Positions 23,340 to 34,552 of a stretch of 64,000 nucleotides of DNA are shown piece by piece; the first letter of the stretch is position 1, and each line of letters opens with the position of its first letter. The notes beneath the pieces are model-generated. The model saw only the letters and a program-made list of their open reading frames with translations. It searched no databases and was not told the origin of the DNA. This DNA comes from Capniomyces stellatus (Eukaryota > Kickxellomycota > Harpellomycetes > Harpellales > Legeriomycetaceae). The stretch is from assembly GCA_001661515.1 (NCBI GenBank), contig LUVW01000006.1, positions 399,655-463,654 of the forward strand, given 5' to 3'. Made by a program: the position numbers and the translations under genes.

Positions 23340-24231
23340 TTTTATTCGATTTTGTGTATAGCTTTGTTTTATGAGTAGTTTGAAGTGAATTAAGCTGGTT
23401 TGTAAATTCTTTGGTCGAATATGTGCTCTGAATCTGTTTCAATAATAAAAGAGGTCAGAATCAAACGATTGAATTGAATACTCTTCTTTGGTTAAAAGTG
23501 TGGAGTTTCAATGCAAAAAAAAACAAGAAAATTGTTGTATTAGCAAACAATTTATTTCAATAAATAAAAAACATTGAACTCTTTTATTGAAACATACCTA
23601 CTTTTTTTTGAACTATTTACTCGATTCTTACTCTTGCTTTTTTTAAGTTGGTTGGTTCTGTGATTAATAGAGCGCTTCTTTTTTCTAGACAGATTGTATA
23701 GAAGGAACTAGAGTAGTAAAAGAAACGAATGGCCAAAACCAGTAATATAGGCAGTTAAATGGATTTGATTTTATTCCGTTTAATTGGATGGCAAAACGCA
23801 ATAGTATAAGGATAATACAATAGCTGTAAATAAGAGCAAAGCTGTAGAAATTTCGAGAAAGTTCCATTAATGTCACCAGTATTTATAACCAAGTGGCAAA
23901 AATTATCGGCTTGATTTATTAGTGATCAGGTTAAATTTGACCTTAACCAAGATAACTCGGGCTCACAATTTTTACAAAGACGACCTAATTGCATGTTTTA
24001 AAGCACCAGCACAATCTTCAAGAATATATTATAAACTAACAAACAGGTGGATTATGTTGACAAAAAGGCGGCATAAAGTAATACCAGAGGCAAAAAAAAG
24101 AGGGTATATCTAGGTATATTAATGAGCGCAACGGAATATAGGCTATGGGCGTGATCCCAGGTGTAAAAGCATTGGCCAAAGAGCACCTAGTTTGTGTAGT
24201 CTGGCTACCTAACCCAGCAAGGCAAGTGTCC
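23340..24231. other. intergenic region
   Basis: Promoter side of the CHORD gene and 3' flank of ERG27. Poly-A/T runs occur near 23514 and 23601. No gene is supported. Confidence 0.5.
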
Positions 24232-26117
24232 TTATAGTGTCTGATTACCAACCGTCCCAGTAATCAGCTGGTCAAACTCTTTAACTAAAAATCTAGCTAG
24301 ATTTCGGTCATAGTTTATAGGTTTGGAAGTAACATAGCAATCACCCGTTCGGGTGCTTTGTGAATAGTACTTTAATGTGCTGTCACTATCCAGATTTTTT
24401 GTTATGGCAGCCTTGTATGCAGCATAAGACCCGTTATGTGGTGTTATGGTCAGCCTTGATACCCCAAACAGCAACCGAATCTATTTAGTTGAGTGTTAAA
24501 CAGAACAAATACAAGTTTATAAATCACTACCCATATTACATCAATATTCCTCCTTTTTAACTTGGCCAAGCTGGTTAGTTTAAAACAAAAAAATGGAATA
24601 AGGGACCCTACTTACCAAGACAAACATATAGTAAATCACGCCCGTCATAAAAGAGCTAAGCCCGGTTAAAATATTGGAGCATACGTTTCCAGGCTCAATG
24701 ACAACTGATCGAATGTTGTTAGATCGAAGAATCTCAGTATCCAGCATAACGCTGGTCTGGTCAGTAATGAATTTGGATGACTCGTAGGGTTTCGGACTAT
24801 GAAAAAAAAGTTTGTATATGTAAAGCCAATTCAGCCGTAAACATGCCATCAGCTTAACAGTTCAGGTCCGGGATGGTATGGTATGAGTTGAGACGGGAGA
24901 AATAAACGCAAATTAAAATCAAAGCTTACCCTCTAATATGTTGGTAGTCGCTTTTTTCAAAGTCAATCTTTGAGGCTGCGGATCCAGTCCATATGATCCT
25001 TCTAACCCCAGGCGCATTACTCATTGCAGATGTGAGCTGTTTAATCTATAGTTTAGATAAAGCAACACCTGCATTATTTCATTGTTATACTTTTACTAGC
25101 ATAACCAACCTGCACAAACTGACCACTCTAACCAGCAAATATGCAGCAATAACCCGTGATCCCCCCCACCCACCCACCCACCAACTCACTCGAGTTGTTT
25201 AAAATGTAAATAATCTTATAGGAGTGGGTAGTAGGCATAAAAACAGTAACAGTAACAGTAACAGTAACAGTAATAGCAACAGTAATAGCAACAGTAATAG
25301 TGGTAATGGTAGTAGTAGTGGTAAAAAAAAACAGCAGTCGATATTTACCAGTAGATAGTGACCAAAGAAATTCGTAGCAAATGATAGACCGAGTCCCTCC
25401 TTTGTCAATGACCCGGTTTCTTGTTTTAGGGCATCAGAGGATTCCAAAAACTCCAGAGGGCTTTTCAAAAGCCCATTCTGAATCGCATTCCAATCTAAAC
25501 CTTTTGCTGATAATATGCCAGCGTTGCAAAACAACAAGTTCACATGGCCAAATCTAAATCATAAAACAAATGTATTGACAATAAAGACACGAACGTCAGT
25601 ATACTTTCACAAGCGTTTTTAGGCTGTAAGCAAATGTAAATTCAGCTAAAGCTTCTGTTCTACCTTTGAGAAATCTCCGAAGCTGCATATACTACCGAAC
25701 TCATGTCGCTTGTATCCAGCTCGACCAACTCTATTCTTAATTTGCTGTTGCCATATTCCTTAAGAATATCTTTTTTGGCTTTTTCGGCTTTTTTAGTGTT
25801 CCTACACGCTAGAACTAAAACAAGCTCTTTGAACTCTATTTCGGTATCTTCGTCACCATCGGTCCGGTCATGGCCTTTGCCCGCACTTTTAGTTGTTCCG
25901 TTTCCCACTGTTGTTGAGCCAAACCCCTTCATGCCCGAACCCTTTAGGCTCTTCTCTGATAATCTCTGCGCAATAGCAAATCCAATCCCGCTATTTCGTT
26001 TGAAGCAAGTACACTAGACTAAATACCGGTACAATTGCATGAGCATATAATACAATTACCAAGTGGTTTTTACCTATTCCCGCCAGTAATCACAGCTACT
26101 AGTTTTTCGTTGTTCAT
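24232..26117 (-). CDS. ERG27: 3-keto-steroid reductase Erg27 (SDR family)
   Basis: NADPH-dependent SDR that reduces the C-3 ketone during sterol C-4 demethylation at the ER. Exons (minus) 26117-26074, 25990-25664, 25553-25349, 25045-24930, 24796-24616 and 24480-24232 encode 373 aa (yeast 347), with all phases consistent. Motifs are VAVITGGNSGIGFAIAQRL (cofactor), LACRNTKKAE, LVELDTSDMSS, CNAGI near residues 133-137, FFGHYLL, RRIIWTGSAAS and the catalytic YESSK at about 235-239. These give the Erg27 pattern rather than a generic SDR. A Gly/Thr/Asp-rich insert (GSTTVGNGTTKSAGKGHD) sits between the first glycine loop and the second beta strand. Intron 3 carries AACAGT/AATAGC repeats. Confidence 0.9.
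25227..25322. repeat. AACAGT/AATAGC microsatellite in ERG27 intron 3
   Basis: Imperfect hexamer/trinucleotide repeat (AACAGT units grading into AGTAATAGC and GGTAGTAGTAGTGG). It lies inside the 303-nt intron of ERG27. Confidence 0.8.
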
Positions 26118-26773
26118 CCCGGATTTATTTTGTTTTTTCGTTGTTTCGCTGTTTTGCTGTTTTGCTGTTTTGCTGTTTTGCTGTTTCGCTGTTTCGTTGC
26201 TAAGAATCTATTGGGGCAAGGTAACTACAATAAAAATAAATCTAGATTTAGATCTAGATCTACCAAGTTGATGCAAGAGTAAATACAGCAGATAATATAA
26301 AACACTGGGACTTTTAACTTGGTAGCCAAAACATACTTTTTTTTTCTTTCATTTAATTGCGTCAGAATAACTTGATTGGATTTTATGGCAGATTTTGGTC
26401 TCGACAAGCTTGACGGCCCCAAATTTCATCACAAAAGTATTTTCCTATCCAATATCTTGAATTTATAGCTTTTTTTTAATTATAAATGGTTGAATTTGTA
26501 ATTTTCACACATTCGACCTGGAACAAAAATATGCTATCCGACCCGTTTCTCCCTCCCTTTCTTGTTTCTCGCCAGCTCTGATTACCACAATTGGTATCAA
26601 GCAGCTATAATTTACCAATACGTTTACTCTAAGGTAGCACACATAGTATCAGGTTTGATACGCAATAATAACAGTGATGGCACTTGGATGCAATAAATAA
26701 TAGTAAGCTCAATTGACTAAATAAAAGCTACAACTTTATCCTTTATGGAATAATTTGCTTCGATTCTAAAAAA
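26118..26773. other. intergenic region with TGCTGTTT repeat
   Basis: Divergent region between ERG27 and the trypsin-like pseudogene. A tandem CTGTTTTG/CTGTTTCG octamer repeat occupies about 26142-26198, 25-80 bases upstream of the ERG27 ATG. An ATCTAGATTTAGATCTAGATCTA motif lies near 26240. No gene is seen. Confidence 0.55.
26142..26198. repeat. CTGTTTTG octamer tandem repeat
   Basis: Roughly seven copies of CTGTTT(T/C)G in the ERG27 promoter region. Confidence 0.8.
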
Positions 26774-27480
26774 ATGAACTTGAAAAGCACAACTTTTGTT
26801 TTTTCATCAGTGCTGATAGCAGAATCAATGGTGGTTGAGAATTTATTGGAGAAAGGAGTGGCTGGATGTGATGGTGCGGGATTAGATGAATTTTCTGCGA
26901 TGGCAAGAATTTTTATAAAATTAGGCAATGGCCAAACCGGGTTACTTGTGGTGGTATACTTACTAAGAATGATATGGTTGTAACAGCAGTCCGTTGCTTT
27001 AAGTATACAATCACGAATAGGCCTGTCAGCACAACCGAGAGGTTTTATTTAGGTGGGTTCCATAGGATTACTGCAGTGTTAGGGAGATCCAGAATAACTG
27101 GAAGCGTAAATGAAATATCCAGTGGAAATAAGTTTAATGTTTTCATACTAGCACACCATCACAGATTCAATCCTAGAATACCGGGATCAGTAAATGGCAT
27201 TGCGGTTTTAAAGTTGAGCAGAAGAGCTAATCTGCCTAATGTTCAACTAGCACTGTTTTATAATGGTGCGATTGATGTCGGCTTTAAGAATCAATATACC
27301 ACATCTGTTGCTGGTTGTGGCCTCTGTGGCTCAAAGGAAACATCAATATGTGCTGACTTGATTCTTACTGGTGCCAATATTGGTGAAAGTGATATATGCA
27401 ATAAAGTCGATGGGTTTTCCAATGACGGTCGCGTATCGATGATTAATACTGTGCTTGTATTGTGGGAAAGGGTGTGTTAG
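26774..27480 (+). pseudogene. Decayed secreted trypsin-like (S1) serine protease
   Basis: The first part (26774 onward) starts MNLKSTTFVFSSVLIAES, a signal-peptide-like beginning, then NLLEKGVAGC where a propeptide Arg and an IVGG-type N-terminus are expected, then ARIFIKLGNGQTG. The frame then shifts near 26941-26946 into CGGILTKNDMVVTAVRCF, where the active-site His of TAAHC is Arg. Later come HHHRFNPRIPGSVNGIAVLKLSR, where the family has NDIAVLKL, so the catalytic Asp is Gly. The end reads CNKVDGFSNDGRV and GKG but has no GDSGGP box. Activation site, all three catalytic residues and the reading frame are lost, so this is a pseudogene. Expanded trypsins are known in animal-associated zygomycete fungi. 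Confidence 0.75.
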
Positions 27481-29112
27481 GGGTTTATTAAATGTGTTTA
27501 GTTGGTTTTGTGGGAAAAAGAAAGCTAGTGCTTGTATTCTTTTAATTCAGTATACATTCTCTGCCCTAGATATAGATCCCACATATACTAAAAAAATACA
27601 GAAGCTAGTCCCCATCTGTATTACCAACAACCACAAAACACACAAATGTTTTTGATTCACCACCTGAGATTGTAAGATGTATACCAAGGATTACACTGAT
27701 TGGATTTGGGCTAGATGTTGGCAAATGAGGCTGTATTTAAACTGTATTTGAATGATAGTTTGTAATTAGTAGTTGGGATAATTGATCTCAGTAGGCATGG
27801 AAATGCAATATAGGAATATATATCATTCGAGAATGTTTAAGTTCAAATAAAGTTGATTGTGAATTTGGCCATAATCTCCCAAGCTATAAACGTTTCTCAA
27901 TAGGACTCTAACAGTTCACAAATTCACAGTGCTAAAAGTCCCTAAGTGTTTAGATACGATGGGATTTTGCTTTGTTTTGTTTGTTTTGTTTTGTTTTGTG
28001 CCTTAGGGTAGAGAGTTTTAGGATCCAAACAACAATAGCTATGTTGGATTCAAGTCAATAGAAAAAAGATGGCCTAAATAATTAGAAAAGAAAAAAAGAA
28101 GAGAACTAAAATAAACGGGTTTGTGACTTATCAGGTGTTATTAGATTCTTAAACTCGCTTATAAGTTTCATGCATTTTACACACACACATCTTTGTACAG
28201 TCAAAGTGCTTATAGAGATTTGCTATTTCTTTTTAATTCGCAGCAAAGTCTGTGTATTTTAGAGCTGATTTATGGTAAAAATCGCAAATTATATAACAGC
28301 GGAAATGCTGGTTTTGACCAAGAACAACGTTTAGATTAGTCATTAGATTTCACTAGGCTAATTATTCCTAGTTTGTTACTCGCAAGCCTTTTTATCCGCT
28401 TTGCAACAGTTGATAGAAGAAAGCAAAATTCATTAACTAGTTACTAGCTGCGGGAGAAAAGGGGGAGATATGACATTGTGTGAGTTTACTTTTGTTCTCA
28501 ATCTACAACATCATACAAAATTTTCAAAGGTAAAACTCGCGGAATACGGCGGAAATAAAGAGATTACAAGTTTAATCGCGCAAGTCTTAATGAGCTTTGT
28601 TTGCATTTACTGACTGCGTTTGTAGAAAAAGTAGCTCCAGCAATAAGGTTTATACTTTAGTGTTTAAAGGTGATTTTTTTTTTGTGACTATTATTTCTAA
28701 CAAAAATGTAAATTTGAGAATTGTATAACTTTTGTCAGTTTGACTTGGATAATGACAGAAAAGAATAATTAAAAGGAGAAATATGTGAAATTAGAGTGTT
28801 ATAAAACATTCTTTTGTCACATACCAATTAAATTAGAGTGCGAGTAAAAGAGTTGAGCTATAAAAAAGGGAAATTTAGCTATTTATGCTTTTTCACAATC
28901 GTTTTTCACATTTATTAGTTTAAAATATAAAAGAGAGTAAAAAGGTCGTGTAGAAAAGTACCGATTGAATAACGTTTTTCTTTGTAAACAAGTATATACT
29001 GAACACAAAATTGTAGTATTATCAGTAGCGAAGTTAGGTGAAGGAAGAATAAATAATTTAGAACACATAGTAAATATTAAATAAAGTGAACAGACAAAAC
29101 GCGGGAAAAGTC
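27481..29112. other. 1.6-kb intergenic region
   Basis: No gene recognised on either strand. It contains TTTTGTTTTG repeats (about 27970-28000) and poly-T at about 28672. The last 150 bases are the leader of the GTPBP1-like gene. Confidence 0.5.
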
Positions 29113-31536
29113 ATGACAAATTCGCAAGTCATAGTGAAAATGGCTACTGGCGACAAAGCGAAGGAAATGGGGGAGTTGGCGACGAACTCAAAGTATGAGG
29201 TCGATTTCGATATGCTTGATGTTCAAATGGCAGAGCTGGGATTGGGAGAGGAAGAGGAAGGAGAATTGGCAACAAACCAAAGGTCGTTGAAGGTGAGTTT
29301 ATCAACAAAAGCTTAGAGCCCCCCAGTTTTCAATTTTATTATATTGTAATATTATGCAATACATGTTTGTATTGCAGTTTTGAAAAGTAGGAATAAAGAA
29401 TATTTAAAAAAAAAACTATCGATGGTTAACCAGAAGAAGAAAAGACCAGTGAAAAAGAAAAGTGACAACTATTGAACCGATATGTACAAAAATGTAAATT
29501 ATAGGAGCAGTTGCTTGACCCAACGGAAAAGGAAGTGCAGGCCCTTATTGACAAGCTCTGCAAAGTGCTGGAAGAGGAGCGTAACCAGACGATTTATGTG
29601 GTCGGCTGTGAAGGTTAGATACACAAAGTTAGATGCATGTATTATATACTGTTGGGCTATTCTCGTAGAGGTGCTAAGATCGTTTTTATCTTAGCTTTTT
29701 TTTTAAAAAAAAAAAAAAAGAAAGGAAAAAAAAGCACCAATTTAACGAATCTAAACCAAAGAAGGTTAATGACTGGGATAAATAGAGGATGGGGCAGGTA
29801 TGAATTTGACAGACTCGGAGGTTGAGCAAATAAGCTCAACGATGGTGAGACTGACGAAAAACGAGCGACTAAACGCCATTTGTCAAGTTGTGCATGATAG
29901 TAACAAGCTTGAAGAGGAAGAAATAACGGAGGCTGAGTCTGTGGAAAAGAATTCGGTTGATAAGGTTCCAGCGCTAATAAATAAGAAAAACAAGACGACT
30001 AATAAGCAAGGCGAAAGACTGGTGTATTACCTAATACGAAAGATACCAGAGAAGCTGGAGGATACATTGGAGATCCGAGTGGCAGTGATGGGGAATGTGG
30101 TAAGTGGGACAAAAAAACATACATGTTGCTTTGGTACCAAGAAGAAAAAGAAATAAAGAATGGAAGAAAGAAATAAAGAAATAAAGAAAGAAAGTGGCTA
30201 GTGAGGGGTGGGATTTGGATGGTTTGTTAAATGGTAGTTGGTTTTGTGTGAATAGGATGCGGGAAAGTCGACGATATTGGGGGTGCTAACGAGAAGCAAG
30301 TTGGACAATGGTAGGGGAAGTGCAAGAGCAAACATATTTAGACACAAGCATGAGATAGAGTCGGGGCGGACGTCGTCGATAGGGGTGGAGCTTATAGGAT
30401 TTGACAAGGAAAAGTCGGAGATAATAAGCCATGATCAGGGCAGAGCGATGCAGTGGAGCGAGATTAGCGGGAAGGCGTCAAAGGTGGTGGTGTTCCATGA
30501 TCTGGCGGGGCACGAAAAGTACCTGAGAACAACGGTGTTTGGGCTGACGGGTGGGCAGCCAGAATTTGGAATGCTGGTAGTTGGGTCAAACGCGGGGATG
30601 ATTGGAATGGCAAAGGAGCACCTGGGGTTGTCAATAGCACTGAATGTACCGGTGTTTATAGTAGTGACAAAGATAGACATGTGTCCAGCAAACGTGCTTG
30701 AAGAGACGCTGAACCAGTTGGTTAAGATTCTGAGGAGTTCGGGGTGCCGAAAGGTGCCGATACTGGTTAGGAACAGCGGGGATGTGGTGTCGGCAGCAAT
30801 GCACTGCGGAACAGGCCGGACGTGTCCAATATTCCAAGTGAGCAATGTGGGGGGTGAGGGGCTGAAGTACTTGAAGATGTTTTTGAATCTTTTGCCCGCG
30901 AGCAGGCTGTATAAGAAGGACGAGCCAGGAATGATGGAGATCAAAGAGACGTTTTCGGTGCCCTTTGTGGGGACGGTGGTGAGTGGGGTGATATGGCAGG
31001 GCTCGATCCATGCTGGCGACAGTTTGATGCTGGGACCAGACGAGTTTGGAAACTTTACGCCAACAACCATAAAGTCGATCCAGTACAACCGAACGAATGT
31101 GCCAGTTGGGTACGCAGGGCAGTCTGTGTCGTTTAACCTGAAGCGGGTGGTGAGATCGCAGCTGAGAAAAGGGATGGTTTTGCTGGAGAAAGTACCCAAC
31201 GACCCGCCCAAATCGCACATGGCCTTTGAGGCTGATGTGCTGATACTGTACCACACAACAACTATTTCGCTAAAGTACCAGGCGGTTCTGCATTGCAGAG
31301 CTGTTAGGCAAACCGCGCGCGTGCTGAGCATTACCAGCAAGGAGGCGCTGAGGACTGGGGATAGAGCAAGAGTGGTGTTTAGGTTTTTACAGCGGCCAGA
31401 GTACTTGGTTGTTGGGTCAAAGATCATTTTCCGCGAGGGAAGGACTAAGGGTGTGGGGAAAATTACCCGGCTTTTGACTCCTGAGGAGGAGCTTGAGGCG
31501 ATTAAAGACTGTCAAAGCTACCATGATTATATATAA
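29113..31536 (+). CDS. GTPBP1: GTPBP1/GTPBP2-type translational GTPase
   Basis: EF-Tu/eEF1A-related GTPase family; human GTPBP1/2 act in ribosome-stalling rescue and mRNA decay. Exons 29113-29292, 29505-29613, 29786-30099 and 30256-31536 encode 627 aa (human GTPBP1 669). G1 GNVDAGKST at about residues 199-207 is split by intron 3. Also seen are the family block HKHEIESGRTSSIG, G3 DLAGHEKYL at about 283 and G4 TKID at about 339-342. EF-Tu-like domains follow, with PFVGTVVSGV, RKGMVLL and ending VFREGRTKGVGKITRLL. The start is the first in-frame ATG; one at 29140 is also possible. The family is patchy in fungi and absent from Saccharomyces. The last exon is clearly GC-richer than its surroundings. 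Confidence 0.93.
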
Positions 31537-32003
31537 TTGTGTATGTGTGAATATACAGGCTGGTTTTAAAGCTAGCAGCAGCTTAAACAAAGCTAAAGTC
31601 AAAGCCAAACAATGAGAGCCTCTCAACTTTTTGCTTAATAGTAGGATGGGATGATAATAAGATGGGGGGGGGGGGAGGTGGATAAAGAGAAATATGTTGT
31701 ACATTAACATGTAATTACTACCCCCAACTACGACTACAACCAAACCACTTCAACTTGTATTTACTTTAATAAGATTAAACGTCTACTATAAACATAATAA
31801 TTTGATATACTTGCAAAAAATAAAACAAATCAAACCGTGGATAAATAGTAAATATAAATAAATTAGTCAAATGAGGATTAAATGAGTAGAAGGGCAAAAT
31901 AAATAGAGAAAATAAATATGCAGGTAGACAAATAAGTAAACCAATAATAATAAAACCATGTGAGAATAGGCGGCACGCAGTAGCAGGTTGTGTGCAAGTT
32001 GGG
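31537..32003. other. convergent intergenic region with poly-G run
   Basis: Between the stops of the GTPase and NMT genes. Contains a 12-base poly-G run (31664-31675) and A/T-rich 3' signals. No gene. Confidence 0.5.
31664..31675. repeat. poly-G tract (12 G)
   Basis: Homopolymer of 12 G in a convergent intergenic spacer. Confidence 0.9.
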
Positions 32004-34552
32004 TTACAACATAATCAATCCAACATCGTTGTGTTTGAGATCGCGAGTAACCCAGTTATAAAAGTAGTAGTGCAAAAAGCCATCGCCTCCGCCAAACTTG
32101 AGGCTGCTGATAAACGCGTCGTTGTCAAGCATCTGGACACAGTTAAAGACGTCAGAGCCAACGAGCTTGGCCTGGACCAAACAGCTGCTCATTAAAGACC
32201 TCAACCGTTTCGCGATGTGTTCGTTGTTCATGGTTTTAATCTGCTCCTTCTTCAGCTTCATATTCTCGCCTGGCTTCTTCTCGACATTCTCAAGCGTAAA
32301 CGGCTCTGGATTCAGTCCGTAGTAAAACAAATACGCCGAGTTGATCGATTTATGCTCGGTTTTCGCCATTTTTTCCTCTTTATTCGCCAGCTCAAGAATC
32401 TCCGAGACTTGGGCTCCCTCGGCTTGTGGCGGGACTCTACCCAGCCGCTTCCGGGTGATCTTCTTCACCTGTGCCGACTCGTTTGGCTGAATAACTGCAC
32501 TGGGCAGCAGGTAGAACGAAAAGAAATCAGTCACTTTGCCTGGCTTGCTTAGATCCTCAACCACATAACTAAACACAACGCCATTTCTTGGCAACAGCCA
32601 GTGCTTCACCGCCTCGTCGGTATTGAACAGCGGATGCATCTTGGCCCTTGCCTTCAAGTACCGATTCAGAATCTTTCGAACCTGCGGAATGTCCTGCGCC
32701 TTCATTGGTCGCACCCCCTCCAGACTCGACACTCCCTCGTTTGTCAGCTCGTAGTGCTGAACCATCTTTCTGATTGTCATTCCTAGCGGCAGTTGCGAAA
32801 ATCCTGTTTCTACCAGCTTCTTTGGGTTCAGCGGCCGGTGGAAGTATTGGCAAACCGCAAACGGTGTTGGGATCTTGATACCTGCCGTGTATATCGCCTG
32901 GTATATCCCCTTCAAGTGCGTCCGTCTCGTGATCTCCTGGATGAGTATTGGCGTCATCCTGTTCTTTCGCAGCAACTTGCTGATACACAAAAAGTTGATC
33001 TCTGTCATCCTCTTTATCCTATCATCGACCACCATCATCATACCGCAACACAGCTTTAATCACTATCCATTCAGCACATTACTCTTACCAGTCATTTAGA
33101 TCGTTTATTTTTTCATTTCTTTTTTTTTCATTCTCTCTCCTTTTACCCTCTTTTTCTTTTACACAATCCAAATGGAAAAATCACATTTCTTGATTTTACA
33201 AATCAGATTTAACCGTTTAATATATAATTGTAAATATGTTTACGTTTCATTGACTCGAATTGATACTTCGATTCCGCTAATAAATCCCATCAGCTCTCCC
33301 TTCAAACTATCCTTTCTCACTCCTACATTCCAGTCTGGATTATTGCCCGGTGGCTTCAACGCCCTATTTGAATAATCACATTTAGTTAAATACATATACA
33401 CACAAATTACCATCATAATCATAATCATCACCAATACTAATACCAATACCAATATATATTTTCAACTTACCATTTTAGAAAACTTGGCGAGTAATTAAAT
33501 CTAAACATTTCGTCTGAATCTTCAACATAGTTGTTTGTCAGCAAGGTGTAAAGCTCCTTCATCTAATTGGTGTGCAATCAATTCAGTTCATTTATCTTTT
33601 AGTACTTGCCTTCACAATTTCTTTTCTCAGTCCCATTATCGGTTTCCATACTTTATTTATCTTGCCCCCCCCCTCCTTTTAATTACCTCACTATCCTTGT
33701 CAATGTCAATAAGACACCACACAAACCCTTCTGGTAGCTCAATAGGCGTTTTAGATACCTTATCAATTGGAATATCCTCGTGGACAGGTCCATCCTTCTT
33801 GACAACATTTTCTACAAATATATCATATTTACAACCAGTTTAGCTTCTGTATTTTTACTCGATCTTGACGATATCCATCGCGTTTTGATCTATCTTTGAT
33901 CTGCTACCCACAAGGACAAGTTACAATTCAGGACTTGGTACTTGTATTGTTCAAGTCTTAATTTATATATAACATTCTCAATCTATGTGGCTCTTGGCAC
34001 TCATTATTCAGCACTAATCGTAGACATACTCTTATTTAATACTGGCTGTGTCTTCCAAAACTGGTGTGAATCCTTATCAACATATTTTCTCCTTTCGGCT
34101 ACAACTTCCGGATCTTCCTCCATAGCTACTTGTGTGTTCAATCTTTGGAGCAACATCCTGATCGCAGTGTTCTGCTCCTTTGTCACTGCCATTGCCTTAG
34201 GATCCATATCATCTCGGGGTAATAGCTTTGGCGCTGGTCTCAAATCATCTGCATTCAGTGCCTCCATAAGACTATATGCTCCTCCATCCCCCTCCTTTTT
34301 GCTCGGTTCATTTTCAGCATTTTCCGAACTGTGTGTAGGTTCCGGAAGGGCCTCTAATTGGGTTGATGGTACTGTGGCCTTTTCGGATTCACTTTGTCTC
34401 GCCTCGGTACTAGCAGCGGTTTTCTCAACAGATTCTTCAACAACTTCTGATTGAGTTGCTACCTTTTCGACCTCATCACACATTGCTTTGTCGGTGCTAC
34501 CATTGCTAACTCCTTCAGGCTTCGATTTCTTTCTTTTGATCTTGTCTACCAT
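32004..34552 (-). CDS. NMT1: Glycylpeptide N-tetradecanoyltransferase (N-myristoyltransferase)
   Basis: Transfers myristate from myristoyl-CoA to N-terminal Gly of proteins. Exons (minus) 34552-34030, 33811-33687, 33562-33471, 33363-33244 and 33018-32004 encode 624 aa with consistent phases. Landmarks are [95 protein letters not shown] and the C-terminal [15 protein letters not shown]...VGLIML, where the terminal carboxylate is the catalytic base in this family. It is longer than human NMT1 (496) because of a Ser/Glu-rich N-terminus of about 130 residues and a Lys-rich insert near nucleotides 32360-32480. The exon 5 acceptor (GATGATAG) was chosen because it restores [14 protein letters not shown]. 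Confidence 0.95.
33665..33673. repeat. poly-C tract (9 C)
   Basis: Homopolymer within NMT intron 2; poly-G on the coding strand. Confidence 0.85.
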
